The notes beneath the pieces are model-generated. The model had not been told where the DNA came from, ran no database searches, and saw only the letters and a program-made list of their open reading frames with translations. A DNA stretch of 64,000 nucleotides. Source: Caenorhabditis elegans. Its lineage: Eukaryota > Nematoda > Chromadorea > Rhabditida > Rhabditidae. The translations under genes were made by a program, and so were the position numbers. How positions within the stretch are numbered: the first letter of the stretch is position 1; the number at the start of each line of letters is the position of its first letter. The stretch covers positions 372,001 to 436,000 of the forward strand of contig NC_003279.8 in the NCBI RefSeq assembly GCF_000002985.6. Direction: 5' to 3'. Shown one piece after another: positions 22,736-35,900 of this stretch.

Positions 22736-23728
22736 TCATGTCGAGACCGTAATTTTAACGCAAAAAACGTGAATTTTCGCGTCTGTGTAAAAGAAGTTAG
22801 TTAAGGAGAAAAAACAATTGAAAAATCAACAAAAATTGAACTTTCAACGGAAAATCAAAAATCGTTGCGAGTCAATAATTTTTTAGCTTTGAGGAAAATA
22901 ACCCTTAAACTCAAAAAACAATTAATCGACTCAACATCAAAATTTCGTTACAAGACCCAAATTAAAATTTTTTATTTTGGGATAATTGCTCCTAAAATTA
23001 ATAAATTCCAGAGAAACGAGTAAATCGTGGCGAGACCCACTAGCGTGTACCTTTAATTTCGAAATTATTTTGGGCTGTTCATCACGAACACACGTGTTGC
23101 CTAGCTACCAAATTCAAAAAACGAAAAACAAAAAAAACAGGTTTCTTTGAAATGAAAAATCGATAATCAGCAACGTGGCAAGATGTCTCAAATTATTGGA
23201 AAAAAAAAACGTTGAAATTCTCAGAAAACGGACCGTTCTGTGGCAGAATTGTGAACGGCGTGCAAGGCCACGACCCGTGGAGAGCGCGTGAGAGTGCAGA
23301 AAAAAGGAGGCGAGAGAAAACGGCTGACCCGTGGATAGACTTTGTGGATTCAGGAGACGCAGAGCGACCGTGAGAGACCCAGAAATATATGCAGAAAGTT
23401 AAGGCGTGCAATAGTGTTGGAAATTATAATAAATGGGTACGGTAGGTATGACCTTTCGGGATCTTTGTGGGTCTCGCCGCGACGAGTTTTCAAGGTGCAT
23501 AAGGTTTTTGCGATGGGTCTCGTCACATAATTGTAGATTAAAATTGTTGATTCGAGATAAATGGAAATTCGAAGCGTCTAAAACAGTTAGAACTTTTAGT
23601 TTACATTAGGTTGAGCTCAACTGTCCAACCCCGTCAAACTTTTTCCACTTTTTTTTTACTTTTGCCTTTATGTCCTTTTCGGCCGTTTTCCTGGGGGTTT
23701 TTACCAGACTACGAAATATCCTAACTTG

Positions 23729-23760
23729 GTAAGCCTCAGCCTAAGCCGAAGCCTAAACCT
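23729..23760. repeat. short telomere-like repeat
   Basis: Five units of AAGCCT/CAGCCT/AAGCCG type occur, the same degenerate TTAGGC-complement series as at 19367-19481. Confidence 0.7.
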
Positions 23761-24167
23761 TGGCTTTCAACTATACATACACATTTCCTCCTTTTTAAAC
23801 GATATTAATTAATTTACAAAACACCAAAAAAATATACAAAAAATGATTTGAATTTATGAGTTTCCCGCTAAATACCTACCGAGACCCAACTTTTGGCCGT
23901 GGAGCGCGCTTGCACTTAAACTTCAATTTTTCACATCCCCATAATAACTTCCTTGTTTTAAATTGTTTTTCCCTATATTATTATTATCCTTATCACGAGA
24001 TGCCCTTGCAAAACACATTGTAAAAATAGTATTCTCAACTGATAATAATATTTTGTGTACCCCACGATAGTCCTTCTGGACCATAAAAATATTGATAATT
24101 ACTGATAAGCTTTCTCTGTGGTTTCTGTAGTTTTGGTGATATTTTGGGCAACAAATTTATATTATGG

Positions 24168-24512
24168 AAACACGGAATTCTGAAAATGCGTATTGCGCAA
24201 CATATTTGACGCGCAAAATATCTCGTGGCGAAAACTACAGTAATTCTTTAAATGACTACTGTATCGCTTGTGTCGATTTACGGGCTTGATGTTGGAAATT
24301 AATTTATTTTCGAATTGTGACAGCGATATTCAGTTTTCCTTTGTTTTTTTTTTTCGTATTATTTTGTTATTTTTATGCTTTCTTTTAATATTTTATCAAT
24401 TAATGAATGATTTCCGTAAATCGACACAAGCACTACAGTAGTCATTTAAACAATTACTGTAGTTTTCGCTTCGAGATATTTTGCGCGTCAAATATGTTGT
24501 GTAATACGTAAA
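24168..24512. repeat. palindromic repeat family A, copy 2
   Basis: Arms are AATGCGTATTGCGCAACATA... and its reverse complement ending TTGTGTAATACG. A T-rich core of about 120 bp carries TTAATGAATGA. It is intergenic. Confidence 0.88.
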
Positions 24513-25476
24513 GAAAGTTTGAAATAATTGTTTTTAAATAATTTCTTATTCATTCACTGTCAATTCTCACCGAAAAAAAAAATCCAAGTTCCTCCCGCCA
24601 ACTTGGCACGATGCCAAAAGGTTCTCAGGCCCATTCATGTCATTCAATCCATTCAAATGAACGACTTTTCGTTCAGTTTAGGCTTCTTCTTTTTCCGGTT
24701 TAGTACTTTTTCAAACCGAAAAAAAAAATCCCAAATTGAATGCAAATGTGCTCTATTTGGAATAGACTTCACCCTATTTCGGAATTTTTTCCGATTTTCT
24801 GAAAATCTTTAACACTTTTCTAACTGTTGCATTAATGACATTTTTCTAGAAATTCTACTGCAAACGCGCTCAGTTGCGAAAGTTTTTGGGTCTCACAACG
24901 ATTTCGGAAGAAAAACGTTTTATTCGTTGCGAGACCCGGAAGAGCCCGGTGGAGCGCGTTTGCAATTTTTTTGGTTTGAAAATTTTGCGCAACGATGCTC
25001 CAAAATAACACCTCGCGAATTTTATCGTTTTTTTAAATTATGACTTTTCCGGTCCCAGAACGAATTACAAAAGCAATTTTTATGAAAAATCGTTACAAGA
25101 CCACAAAAAAAAGCGCAATAGAGCGCGTTTGCACCTTTTTTTCTTGGAAAAGTCTCGTTTTTTTCTCGGTAAATTCACTGTGACATTGACCTTTCTCGAA
25201 AAACGAAAAGTGTAATGGAAAGTGAACAAAAGTGACAATAATCTGGTGAATTGCGTTTTGTTGTAATATTTTTGTATCTTCTTTTCTTTTTTTAATCTGC
25301 GAAAAATAGAAAAGTTTTGGAGAGAAAGTGATTTTCGACGAAATTTTCCTGATTTTGCTAAAATTGAACAAAAATTGTCATCATTTTCTGTGGGGTTTCT
25401 CAAATGTTTTCTTAAAATTTATGCGCCTTTAAATTTGGGGGATTACTGTAATGTTTGTATTTTTCAATTTTGTTTC

Positions 25477-25690
25477 GGGAACACAAAATTCTGAGAATGC
25501 GTACTGCACAATATATTTGACGCGTAAAATATCTCGTAGCGAAAACTACAATGGATTAAAATTTAATGAAATATCGTTATCACTATTCGAAAAGAATTTC
25601 ATTATGAAGCCCGTAAATCGACACAAACTCTACTGTAGTCATTTAAAGAATTACTGTAGTTTTCGTTACGAGATATTTTGCGCGTTGTCC
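25477..25690. repeat. palindromic repeat family A, copy 3 (right end truncated)
   Basis: The left arm is complete (AATGCGTACTGCACAATATA). The right arm stops after GAGATATTTTGCGCG, so the last 40 bp or so of the arm are missing and replaced by unrelated sequence. Confidence 0.82.
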
Positions 25691-26948
25691 CCGTAATAGT
25701 TTAACTTTTACCACGTGGCCGCCAGAAGAAAAACTTCTGCTACCGGATTTCATTTCCTCGGCCACAAACCCTTTTGACCCCCGAAAAAGTACATAAAAAC
25801 AATTCCGGGGACTGGGTCTCCAATCTCTCGCCCCCACTCACTAACAAGGGGGACACCCTCAGAAACGAATGCCGTCTAACCGTCTGCACCCTCTCTCTCG
25901 TCGCTCCAAATTCTTGGATCAATGCCAACTAACACGCAGTGTCCCCCCTCCTCCTTCATCCACCCAAATGTTTCATCACTTCCCGGCCACCGCAGGCTTC
26001 TCTCTCTTTCTCTAAATCTCTCATAAACTACTGTCTCTCTCTCTCTGCTTCTTTTGCTCAATTGTTCTTCTTCATCACTACTATTTGCTCAATTTTCGTA
26101 AATATTTTATTTTAAAATATCCCTTTTTCCTCCCCCCGCCTCTCTGCTTCTCGCTTGACGCGCCACATACACTAAAAAAACCGGTTTTTTCTATCTCTCT
26201 CCGCCCGATCATTGAATAGATAGTGTGTGCTGTACATCAAATTTCCATGGAAAAATCGCGCCGAAATTCCAGAAAATTCCACTTTTTCTAGAATTTTCAG
26301 CGATTTTTTTCGGTTTTTGAATTTAATACAAAGCGAAATTCCGTGAAAAATTAATTTTTCCTCAATTTTTGACGAATAAAAAATATTAGTATTGTTTTTT
26401 TTTCAAGAAAGTGTGATTTTTTCACAATTTTCTATGGTTTTTACGGAGAAAATCTTGAAATTCCACAGAAAAACTTGACAAGTCTTTGAAAATTAATAAA
26501 ATTTCACCGTATCTGCCGATCGTTGCAAGACACACTCCACAAAAGAAGTCGTGCGCCTTTAAACTGTGTACGGTAACTATATTGATTTAATTTTTTTTTT
26601 CGATTTTGCGTCTATTTTTCCAATTTTTCTCTGATTTCGAACGATTTTTTGCATTTTACCTCAAAAAAATTAATTTATTTAGATGATAAAGTGGAAATTG
26701 CTGATTTTTTACAAAAAAACACTTAAAAAACGAGTTTTCTCATCAATTTCAGTTGTTTCTGGCATGGCTCATTGTTTATCGACACCTGCTTGTTTTTCTC
26801 CTCCTCTCCCATCAATTTTATGAGTTTTTCTTCGAAATTTCTCCATTTTTCCCGTTCAAAAACCGCCAAAATTCGCTTTTTTTTTTCCAGAATTCGCCTA
26901 CTATAGCACTACTAGATGTGTTAATTTGGAATTATTTTTCAAAAAGAA

Positions 26949-29900
26949 ATGTATCCGGACGGGCTAACTGAAAATGAGAAGCTCAAAGTGAAGGAGCTGT
27001 GCACTATGGTCAATATATCCGATGAGGATGCGATTAAATTGTTAAAAGGTGGATAATTAAGCTGAAAAGTGGAAAAAAAAATGCATTTTTTACCTAAAAT
27101 TTACCTAAAAATTGGACCAAAACGTCATAAAAATACTGAAAAGTCAGAAAATTGTCTAAAAAAACTAATTTTCGCTAAATAATTCCAGAAAACGACTGGG
27201 ACATTGCAATTTCATCGCGAAGAGTGTCGAAACAAGAGGATAAAACATTGGTTCCGGGCACTTCGAGAGGTAAATTTTTGAAAATTTTCAGAATCAAACT
27301 GAAAAATAGATATATTGTGTGAAAAAATCCATTTTCGCCGTAAGAAAAGTGAATTTTGAGCGGTTTTTCAAATTTTAAACTGAAAAAAAAAATCAATTTA
27401 TCTGAAATTTTGCTCTTTTCGGCGGGTTTTTTCTCAAAATTTGATGAAAAAGTTCTAGAAAAACGACAAAAAAGCCTTTAAATGTACTTTTTTCTGCGAT
27501 TTTTTATCTTAAATTTAAAATTTTGCGCGTCAAATCTGGTGTTTTGACTCCGCCCACTAAATTTAAACTTTTCGTGAAAAAAAAATGTTTTTCTCCGATT
27601 TTTAATTGTTAATTTAGGCAAAAAAATACAAAATTTGCCCAATTCACCTATTTTTTCCAAAAAATCACAAACTTTGCGCGTAAAATCGGGTGTTTATGCT
27701 CCGCCCACAAAAATTTCTTAGAATTCGATTTTCGGCGGATTTTTTCTCAAAATTTGATGAAAAATCTGAGAAAAACTACAAAAAATCTTTGAGCTTTACT
27801 TTTTCTCTGCGATTTTTATCTAAAATTTGAAGTTTTGCGCGTCAAATCTGGTGCCTTGGCTCCGCCCACAAAATTTGAAGTTTTCGTTTAAAAAAATGTT
27901 TTCACCACTTTTTCGCCGCTTTTTCGCCTGAAAAATCCCAATTTTTTTGCAGAAGAAATCGATTTGGATCGATTATCGAGTCGTCTACGTGTTCACGGAT
28001 TAGCCTTCTATCTTCCAGATTTTGGAGGTTTTCCTAATGAATTTCGAACGTTTTTGGAGAAGGATTTGATAGAGACGCAGACACAGAAGAGACTGGAGGC
28101 GTCCAGTAAGTTGTTTTCTGGAAAAATTGAAAAAAAAATTGAATAAAAAAAATGATTTTTTTAATCGAAAAAAAAAGTTTTCAAAAATAAAATTGGAAAA
28201 GGTGAAAAAAATTGAACAATTAAAAAAGAGCGACAAATGAATAAAAAAAAACTTTTTTTTTTTCGAAAAAAAAGAAAACAAATGTTTTTTAATCGAAAAA
28301 ATAAAAAACGAAAAAAAAAGGAAATTTTTTTTACAATTAGAAAAAAAAAATTAAAAATGTATTAAAAATTTTTTTTTTTGACATTTTCTTTCGCTTTTTA
28401 ATAAGTTTTGACTAGCGGGCCCTGCGGGCCCGCCAGTTGCAGGGGGTGTAGGGCGAGTCCCCCAGTCGGGCGTAGGTTCTCGGCTTCGCCTCGAACCTGT
28501 CAGAGGATTCGCGACAATTGCAGTGAGTCAATGGGAGGAGGGGAGACCCACTCATATTTTATAAAATCGAACATTTCTATTTGAATCCCGAGCACTCACA
28601 AAAAAACGAAAAAGTTTGTCAGTTGGGGGAATCGAGCAAAAGAGCAAATTATTCACAGCCATACGCACTAACCACTCGGCCATGCGGGAGAGACCTGTCA
28701 CAGAAATGTAGGGAAGGAAAATTTCTGGGGGGGGGGGGGGGGGGGGGAGTTGTCTTTCGATTCCGTTTTATTCAATAATGACAATTTGGGGAAAGACGTT
28801 TGAAAACCGTTTATCACTGATAAGTCAGCAGGAAAACAATTTTTTGAAATTTTTTTATAGCATTGTACTCATTATTTAATTCCCGAAAGAGAGCCGAAAA
28901 GTTGAAGGTGTTATCTTGTAAATTGGTTTATTTGAAGAAAAAACAAGTTTTGGCCTGAAAATTTTGAAAAAATAATATCTCTTGGCAGAGCATTGCTAAT
29001 GCGACGAAACTCCAGCTTCCATTAGATAAAATCAAAAACTATGAATCAGAAATACATTCCGCAAAACTTTAGTGGAAAAAATGTTCAGGAGACCCAGGAA
29101 ACCACTCCCCCCAGTACTAAATTTTTGAATTATTTTTTCTTGAAAAATTTTCCCACTGAACTTTTTACAAATTTTATATGTCTCGATGCGTCTTGATGAG
29201 ACCTACACGTCAATTTTTGGAAAACTAAGAAAACTTGAAAACTGACCGAGTTATGATTGAAAAAGTAGATTAGCAAAGATGGGAAAGTGTGCAAAATTTG
29301 GCACTTATTCGTCTTGCTCGGCCGACTCATAGTACTTTTTCCAATTCTGAGTTAAAAATCGTGTTCAGCGTACTTTTGTACGTGGGATAAAGAAAAAAAA
29401 TATCAAAAAAGATGAAGTAGAACTTGAGATAAAGACGAAAAACTACTTTTTCGGAAAAAATTTTTTTTTGGCAAAATGGCATTTTTTGGCCTTTTGTTTT
29501 ATCACAACTTTTTGCCTTTTGCACTTATGAACTCAAACTTTCTTTCAAAAAATCCACCTCTCTGAGTAGTATCTTGCACATAAATTTGGAACAAAACCGA
29601 GCAAAACCCGAATTTTAATTCAATTAAAACATGGTTTTTTGGGGGTAAAAAAAGCAACAAAAAATTTTTTCAAACTGGGGAAAGCCGCCCTGAGCTCAGT
29701 TTTGCTCCAAACTTTGTGCAGTTTTTTGCTCCCCCGTGGGGTGAAATATTTCTAGTAAGCTGTCAAATATTACAAAATTCAGTCAAACGGCTCTGGAGTT
29801 ATTAATGAAAACGCAGTGTGACATTTTTTCGCAAGCCAAAAAAAACGCGAAAAAACGCGAAAAAGGGGCGGAGTCTGTACACTCGGCATTTATTAGAGGC

Positions 29901-32900
29901 TGCTTGGCAGATTTTGAAATATCGGAAAAACTTTAAAAGTTCTTTTTTTTCCAGGACACCTAAACTGGTGGCATCAATTCGGCCAAAAACTCTACCCGCT
30001 ATCAACTACTGGAGACGGAAATTGCCTTCTTCACGCCGCATCGTTAGGTAAATGGTTTTTCAGAGCGAAAAATCGGAAAATCGCTAAAAACTTACTATTT
30101 CCACTGAAAAAATTGTAGAGATCGCTCAAAATTTCACTATTTTCTGAACATTTTGATAAAAAACGACAAAACTATTTCAAAACGAGCCCCGAAAATTGTT
30201 TTTTTACTAAATTTTTTTTGGAGAAGTGCAAAAATTTAAATTTTTGAATTAAATCTTTAAATCTTCAACAAAATTTAATCGTAAATTTTCAGGTATGTGG
30301 GGAGTACATGATCGTCAGCTATCACTTCGTGAAACTCTCTACGAACTTCTTACAAATGGCGCCAGAAAAGAAGCAATCCGACGGCGATGGAAATGGGTTG
30401 AGAATCATATGAATCAGGTAATTGGCGAGAGAAGAATCTGTGAAAAATTTCTTAAAATTCGGTGAAAAATGATCAAAAATGAGCTGAAAACCGGTCACGT
30501 AGTTGAAATCCGCGGAATATGAAATTCCCAGAGGAAACAATTTTCGTGGATTTCAACTTCGCGAATTTTTCTCAAAAAGCTTGAGTAAAAACTCACGGAG
30601 TTGAAATCCGCAGAATTCGAAATTCCCAGAGGAAACAATTTTCGTGGATTTCAACTTCGCGAATTTTTCTCAAAAAGCTTGAGTAAAAACTCACGGAGTT
30701 GAAATCCGCGGAATTCGAAATTCCCAGAGAAAACAATTTTCGTAGATTTCAACTTCGCGAATTTTTCTCAAAAAGCTTGAGTAAAAACTCACGGAGTTGA
30801 AATTCGCGGAATTCGAAATTCCCAGAGAAAACAATTTTCGTAGATTTCAACTTTTCTAGATTTTTTGCCAATTTTTTATTACATGTTACAAAAAAACGGC
30901 TGTAAATACTCACGGAGTTGAAATCCGCGGAATTCGATTTTTGTAGATTTCATCTTTTCCAGAATTTTCCAACAAAAAAAACCGGAAAAAATTATCCGAC
31001 ACTCCATGGAATCTAGTTTTCGGAGATTTCAACATCGAGAACTTTTTTCGCACATTTTTTTGCATTTTTAAAAAATTTCACCAATTTTCCAATTAAAATT
31101 TTTTAAATTTCCAGAGTAACGGTCTCGCATTGACCCTCTCGGAAAATGAATGCTTGAGTAAAAACTCACGGAGTTGAAATCCGCGGAATTTGAAATTCCC
31201 AGAGAAAACAATTTTCGTAGATTTCAACTTCGCGGAGTTTTCTGTCAATTTTTTGAGATTTTTTCTCAAAAAGCTTGAGTAAATACTCACGTAGTTGAAA
31301 TCCGCGGAATTCGAGATTCCAGGAAATTCGATTTTCGTAAATTTCATCTTTCCCAGAATTTTCCAATTAAAAAAAAACGGAAAAAATTATCCGACACTCC
31401 ATGGAATTTAGTTTTCGGAGATTTCAACATCGAGAACTTTTCTCGTAGATTTTTTTGCATTTTTTAAAAATTTCACCAATTTTTCAATTAAAATTTTTTT
31501 AAAAAATTTTCAGAGTAACGGTCTCGCATTGACCCTGTCGGAAAATGAATGGGAACTCGAATGGGATGTTGTACTCGGATTATCATCTCCATTACCCCGT
31601 AAACAAGAGGATAATGGCTCAAATTCCACAGATCAAATCTACGAGAGTCTTGAGGCAATCCACGTGTTCGCGTTGGCTCATGTGCTCAAAAGACCAGTTG
31701 TGGTTGTATCGGATACGGTAGGGAATTTTAAAATTTTTTAATTCTTCAAAAATTTATTGAAGAGAACAGTAACAAAAAATTTGGTTACTTGTGAATTTTA
31801 CAGAAATATAGAAAATTTTAATTTAAAAAAATTTCGAGATTGGTGAGAATCAAGGGTGTCAAGTCCCGTGTCCCGTTTGTCCCGTTGTCCCGTTTTTTGA
31901 GTGTTTTTACGGGAACGGGACGTCTTTTGTCCCGTTTTTGAGCGTTTTCACGGGAACGGGATGTCCCGTTGTCCCGTTTTTTGGGTGTTTTCGCGGGAAC
32001 GGGACGTCCCGTTGTCCCGTTTTTAAAATTTTCACGGGAACGGGACATCCCGTTGTCCCGTTTTTGTCATTTTTACGGAACATTGACACCCTTGGTGAGA
32101 ATAAAAAATCAATAATACACATAATTTTTGGAAGAAAAATCGATTTTAAAAATGAAGCTTAACATTTTTTTTCGAAAGAAAAAAAGTGTAAGAAGTTTAT
32201 CAAAAAAAAAAACATTGAAAAAAATATCTTCAAAAATGTTCAATTTTGTTTTAAGGTGCAACTATTACAAGAGCACACAATTCTTAGAATACGTATTGCG
32301 CAACCTATTTGACGCGCGAAAACTACAGTAATACTTTAATTGTCTACTGTAGTGCTTGTGTCTCGATTTACGAGCTCGATTGATAGAATATTCAAATAAT
32401 TTATTTATCGATTTAATATTCAAATTAGGCAAAAAATGAGAAAAAATATACATGTGAAAAAATTAATTTTAAAAATAGAGCCCGTAAATCGACACAGTAG
32501 TCATTTAAAGGATTACTGTAGTTTTCGCTGCGAGATATTTTGCGCGTCAAATTTGTTGCTTAATACGCATTCTTAGAATTTTGTGTTCACATAATACGGT
32601 TTTTCAAAAATTTTAAATCTTCATAAAATTCATCAATAATAACTAAAACTTAATCAAAAAAAAATTTAATTTTAGTGTAGTCATCAGAAAAAGTCCATCA
32701 AAAAAAGTCCATCAAAAAACCATCAAAAAAAGAAAATTGAAAAATTTGAATTAAAACATTTTTTTCGAATTTTTGAAAATAAAAGTGTTTGAATATTAAA
32801 CGTAATTAAAAAAAAAGATTTTCCTTTTTTAGAAAAATCTATTCATATTAGAACAGTCGATTTTATAAAAGTATCGATTTTTTTATTAATTGGATTTTTT

Positions 32901-35900
32901 GTAAAATAATAATCGATTTTGAAAATAAATTGCTTAAAATATTGTATTTTTTGACAGAAAAAATGTAAAAAATTTATCAAAAATAAATAAAATTGCAAAT
33001 AATTTTACCTACAAATTAATTGTTTATTAAATAAAGTTTAAATAAATTAGAACAGGAGTAAAACGAGTTTTCAAAATTATTCTTTAAAATCTCGGGTTCT
33101 TTTAATTCAAAAATTCTTTTAAAAAAAACTCAATAATTACGGATTTTTCAAAAATTCGAAAAATTCAGAAATTCAGAATTTGGATAACATAATTCTAGTT
33201 GACTTCCAAAAAAATGATATGTGACTTACTTAAGGTACAACTAACATTAATTTTCCAAAATTCTTATGGCTGCTTTAAAACACGCCAATGGGGTCATAAT
33301 GACCGAATATTATGTTTAAAAAAATCAAAAAAAATTTTCTGATTTTATATGATTTTTTGAAAATTGGAAAAATCACAGTTTTAACCTAATTATTTTTGAA
33401 TTTCTGCCAATTGGATTTGTTCGGTGCAGCGCGCTTGCATTATTTTTATTTATTTATTTTATTTATTCTCGTTATTTCACTGATTTTCTTCATTTTCTAT
33501 GTTTTTTTTTCTCGGAAAATGAAAGAAATAAACAAGACAAATGCGAAATGTTTGTTAAAAAGTAATTGAAAATGCGTAAAACTGTGATATTCTGAGTTCC
33601 GACGACGAAGAGCCTGAAATTAGTATATTTTTCAGTTTCACTCATTTTCAATTACTTTTAAACAAACATTTCGCATTTTTCTTGTTTATTTCTTCCATTT
33701 TCTGAAGAAAAAACATAGAAAATGAAGAAAATCAGTGAAATAACGAGAAAAATATATATAATTCATTAAATAAAAATAATGCAAGCGCGCTCCACCGAAC
33801 AAATCCAATTGGCAGAAATTCAAAAATAATTAGGTGAAAACTGTGATTTTTCCAATTTTCAAAAAATCATATAAAATCTAGAAAATTTTTTTGAATTTTT
33901 TTATCATAATATTCGGTTATTGTGGCCCCATGGGCGTGTTTTAAAACAATTTCCCCACTGAGCGTAGTCCACCTTTGAAATGTTCTCAAAAAATGAAAAA
34001 AAAACGAGTTATAAAAATTATTTTTTAAAAATCCAATATTTTAAATTAATTTTTTTTTGCAGATTCTGCGAAACGCGAAAGGCGAAGAACTGTCTCCAGT
34101 GGCTTTTGGTGGAATATATCTTCCATTAGAATGCCCACCATCACAATGTCATCGTTCACCACTTGTTTTATGCTATGATTCTGCTCATTTCTCACCACTT
34201 GTACTCATGAGAACAGAGACTAACAATAAACGTAAGCAATTTTTTTTTTGAGAAAAAATATTTTCAAAATCATTTTTTAACTGAATTTTCAAATTTCCCC
34301 CCCCCGTCCCCCCCATTTTTTTCGAAAAGTGAATTGGAATTTTCCTGAAATTTGCACAAATTTTTTTTTGAAAATTCAAATGTTCGTCAAATAATTATTT
34401 TATTCGAAAAATCGACATTTTTCCAAATTGTAATATTTTTATTCTAAAAATCCAAAATTTGATTTGGTAAAATTTCTGTCAACAATCAATTAAAAATCCA
34501 AAATTTTCAAAAAAATTGTGATTTTATTCGGGAAATTCGAAATTTCCTATTTAAAATTGGATAAATCTAAAAGTTTTCGATTTTATAATTTTTAGGAAAA
34601 CAAGTTTTCAAATTTTTTTAATTATTAAAGTTTTTTTTTGCAATTTCACTAAATGAGCCAAATTTTAAAAGTGGAGCACCGAAATTTGAGACTTTGCTTT
34701 TTTAGACTCAAATTGGTCCAAAACTACCGAATTTTGTAATGATACATTCTGAAAATTTCTCAAAAAAAAGTTATGGCTGTTTAAAGTTCGGCAAAATAAG
34801 GCCCATTTTCAGCTAAAATCAAAATTTTTTCCAACTTCTAGGTGTCGCAACGTCTGGACCCTAATTTTTATTTATTCATCACTTTTTAATAAATATTGTG
34901 GCCTTTGATTGGGCGTTTAATCGTTGTTTTAAGTACATTTATGATCTTTGGAGTACAAATAAACGTTACATTTTGTACCCCAAAGACCATAAATGTATTT
35001 AAATCAACGATTAAACGCCCAATCAAAGACCACAATATTTATTAAAAAGTGTTGAATAAATAAAAATTAGGTTCCAGACGTTGCGACACCTAGAAGTTGG
35101 AAAAAATTTTGATTTTAGCTGAAAATGGGCCTTATTTTGCCGAACTTTGAACAGCCATAACTTTTTTTTGAAAAATTTTCAGAACGTTTCATTACGAAAT
35201 TCGGTAGTTTTGGGCCAGTTGGGTCTAAAACAGCAAAGTCTCAAATTTCGGTACTCCACCTTTAAAGAATTCATATAATTTTCTAAAACAACATATTCTG
35301 ATTTACAGAAATACATTTAATATCAATATGAATTATTTGAAAAATCAAAAAATTTATATTTATTTTCAGAAATAATTCCGATAATCGATGTGAACCGTAA
35401 CCTGCTGCCTGTCCATTTTGCAGTTGATCCAGGAGAGTCATTCGATTGGTCCAAATTAGAAACAAATAGTAATACACAGACAACTACTGATATGTCACAA
35501 ATTGATAAGCTTGCGTTGATTAGTCAATATATGGATATTATTAGGTAAGAAAATGAGAAAAAGGATTTTTTCAATTTTTTTTTCTAAAAAAAATATTCAA
35601 AATATCGTTAAAAAGCCAAAAATGTGTACGTTTTAATTTAAAAAATATTAAAATTTTTTTGTCCCAAAATTAAAATATCGAAATCAAAATGTTTCCGACA
35701 TTTATATAGAAATTCTGGAAATTTTTTTAAAATCGAAATCATATTTTGAATGAAACTACAGAAAACAGCGCCAAAAAAGAAAAAAAATCGTTTTTTTTTT
35801 TCGAATCTTTCATTACAAATATTTGAAAAAACGATACAATTATGTTTCGCGAAAATTTTTTAAAAAAACTTTAAAAAATTATTAAAATCAGCTATTTAAT

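Larger units (their letters stand above)
22412..26948. other. 4.5 kb intergenic region, divergent promoters of the PCMTD-like and OTU genes
   Basis: No convincing exon is present. The region contains an inverted repeat (22558-22735), two family A palindromes (24168-24512, 25477-25690) and a short telomere-like tract (23729-23760). The dispersed motif GGGTCTCG-CACGA is frequent (for example 23030-23040, 23458-23475, 23512-23526), as is GGAGCGCGCTTGCA (23897-23912, 24950-24964, 25110-25126). A pyrimidine-rich TCTCTCTC stretch runs over 25885-26045. Regulatory elements are presumably here but cannot be assigned. Confidence 0.6.
28412..29911 (-). mobile_element. Helitron-like non-autonomous repeat, copy 1 (OTU intron 3)
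   Basis: This 1.5 kb block is shared, with high identity over most of its length, with 42169-43755 in the same orientation. On the minus strand both copies begin TCTGCCAAGCAGCC. Both end in a GC hairpin (GCGGGCCC/GGGCCCGC) immediately followed by CTAG and then T, which resembles Helitron 5'-TC and 3'-hairpin-CTRR termini. Here the 5' flank is A and the 3' flank T, as expected for A/T insertion. There is no Rep/helicase coding capacity. It ends about 43 bp before exon 4 of the OTU gene. It contains a tRNA-like segment and a 21-G tract. Confidence 0.6.
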
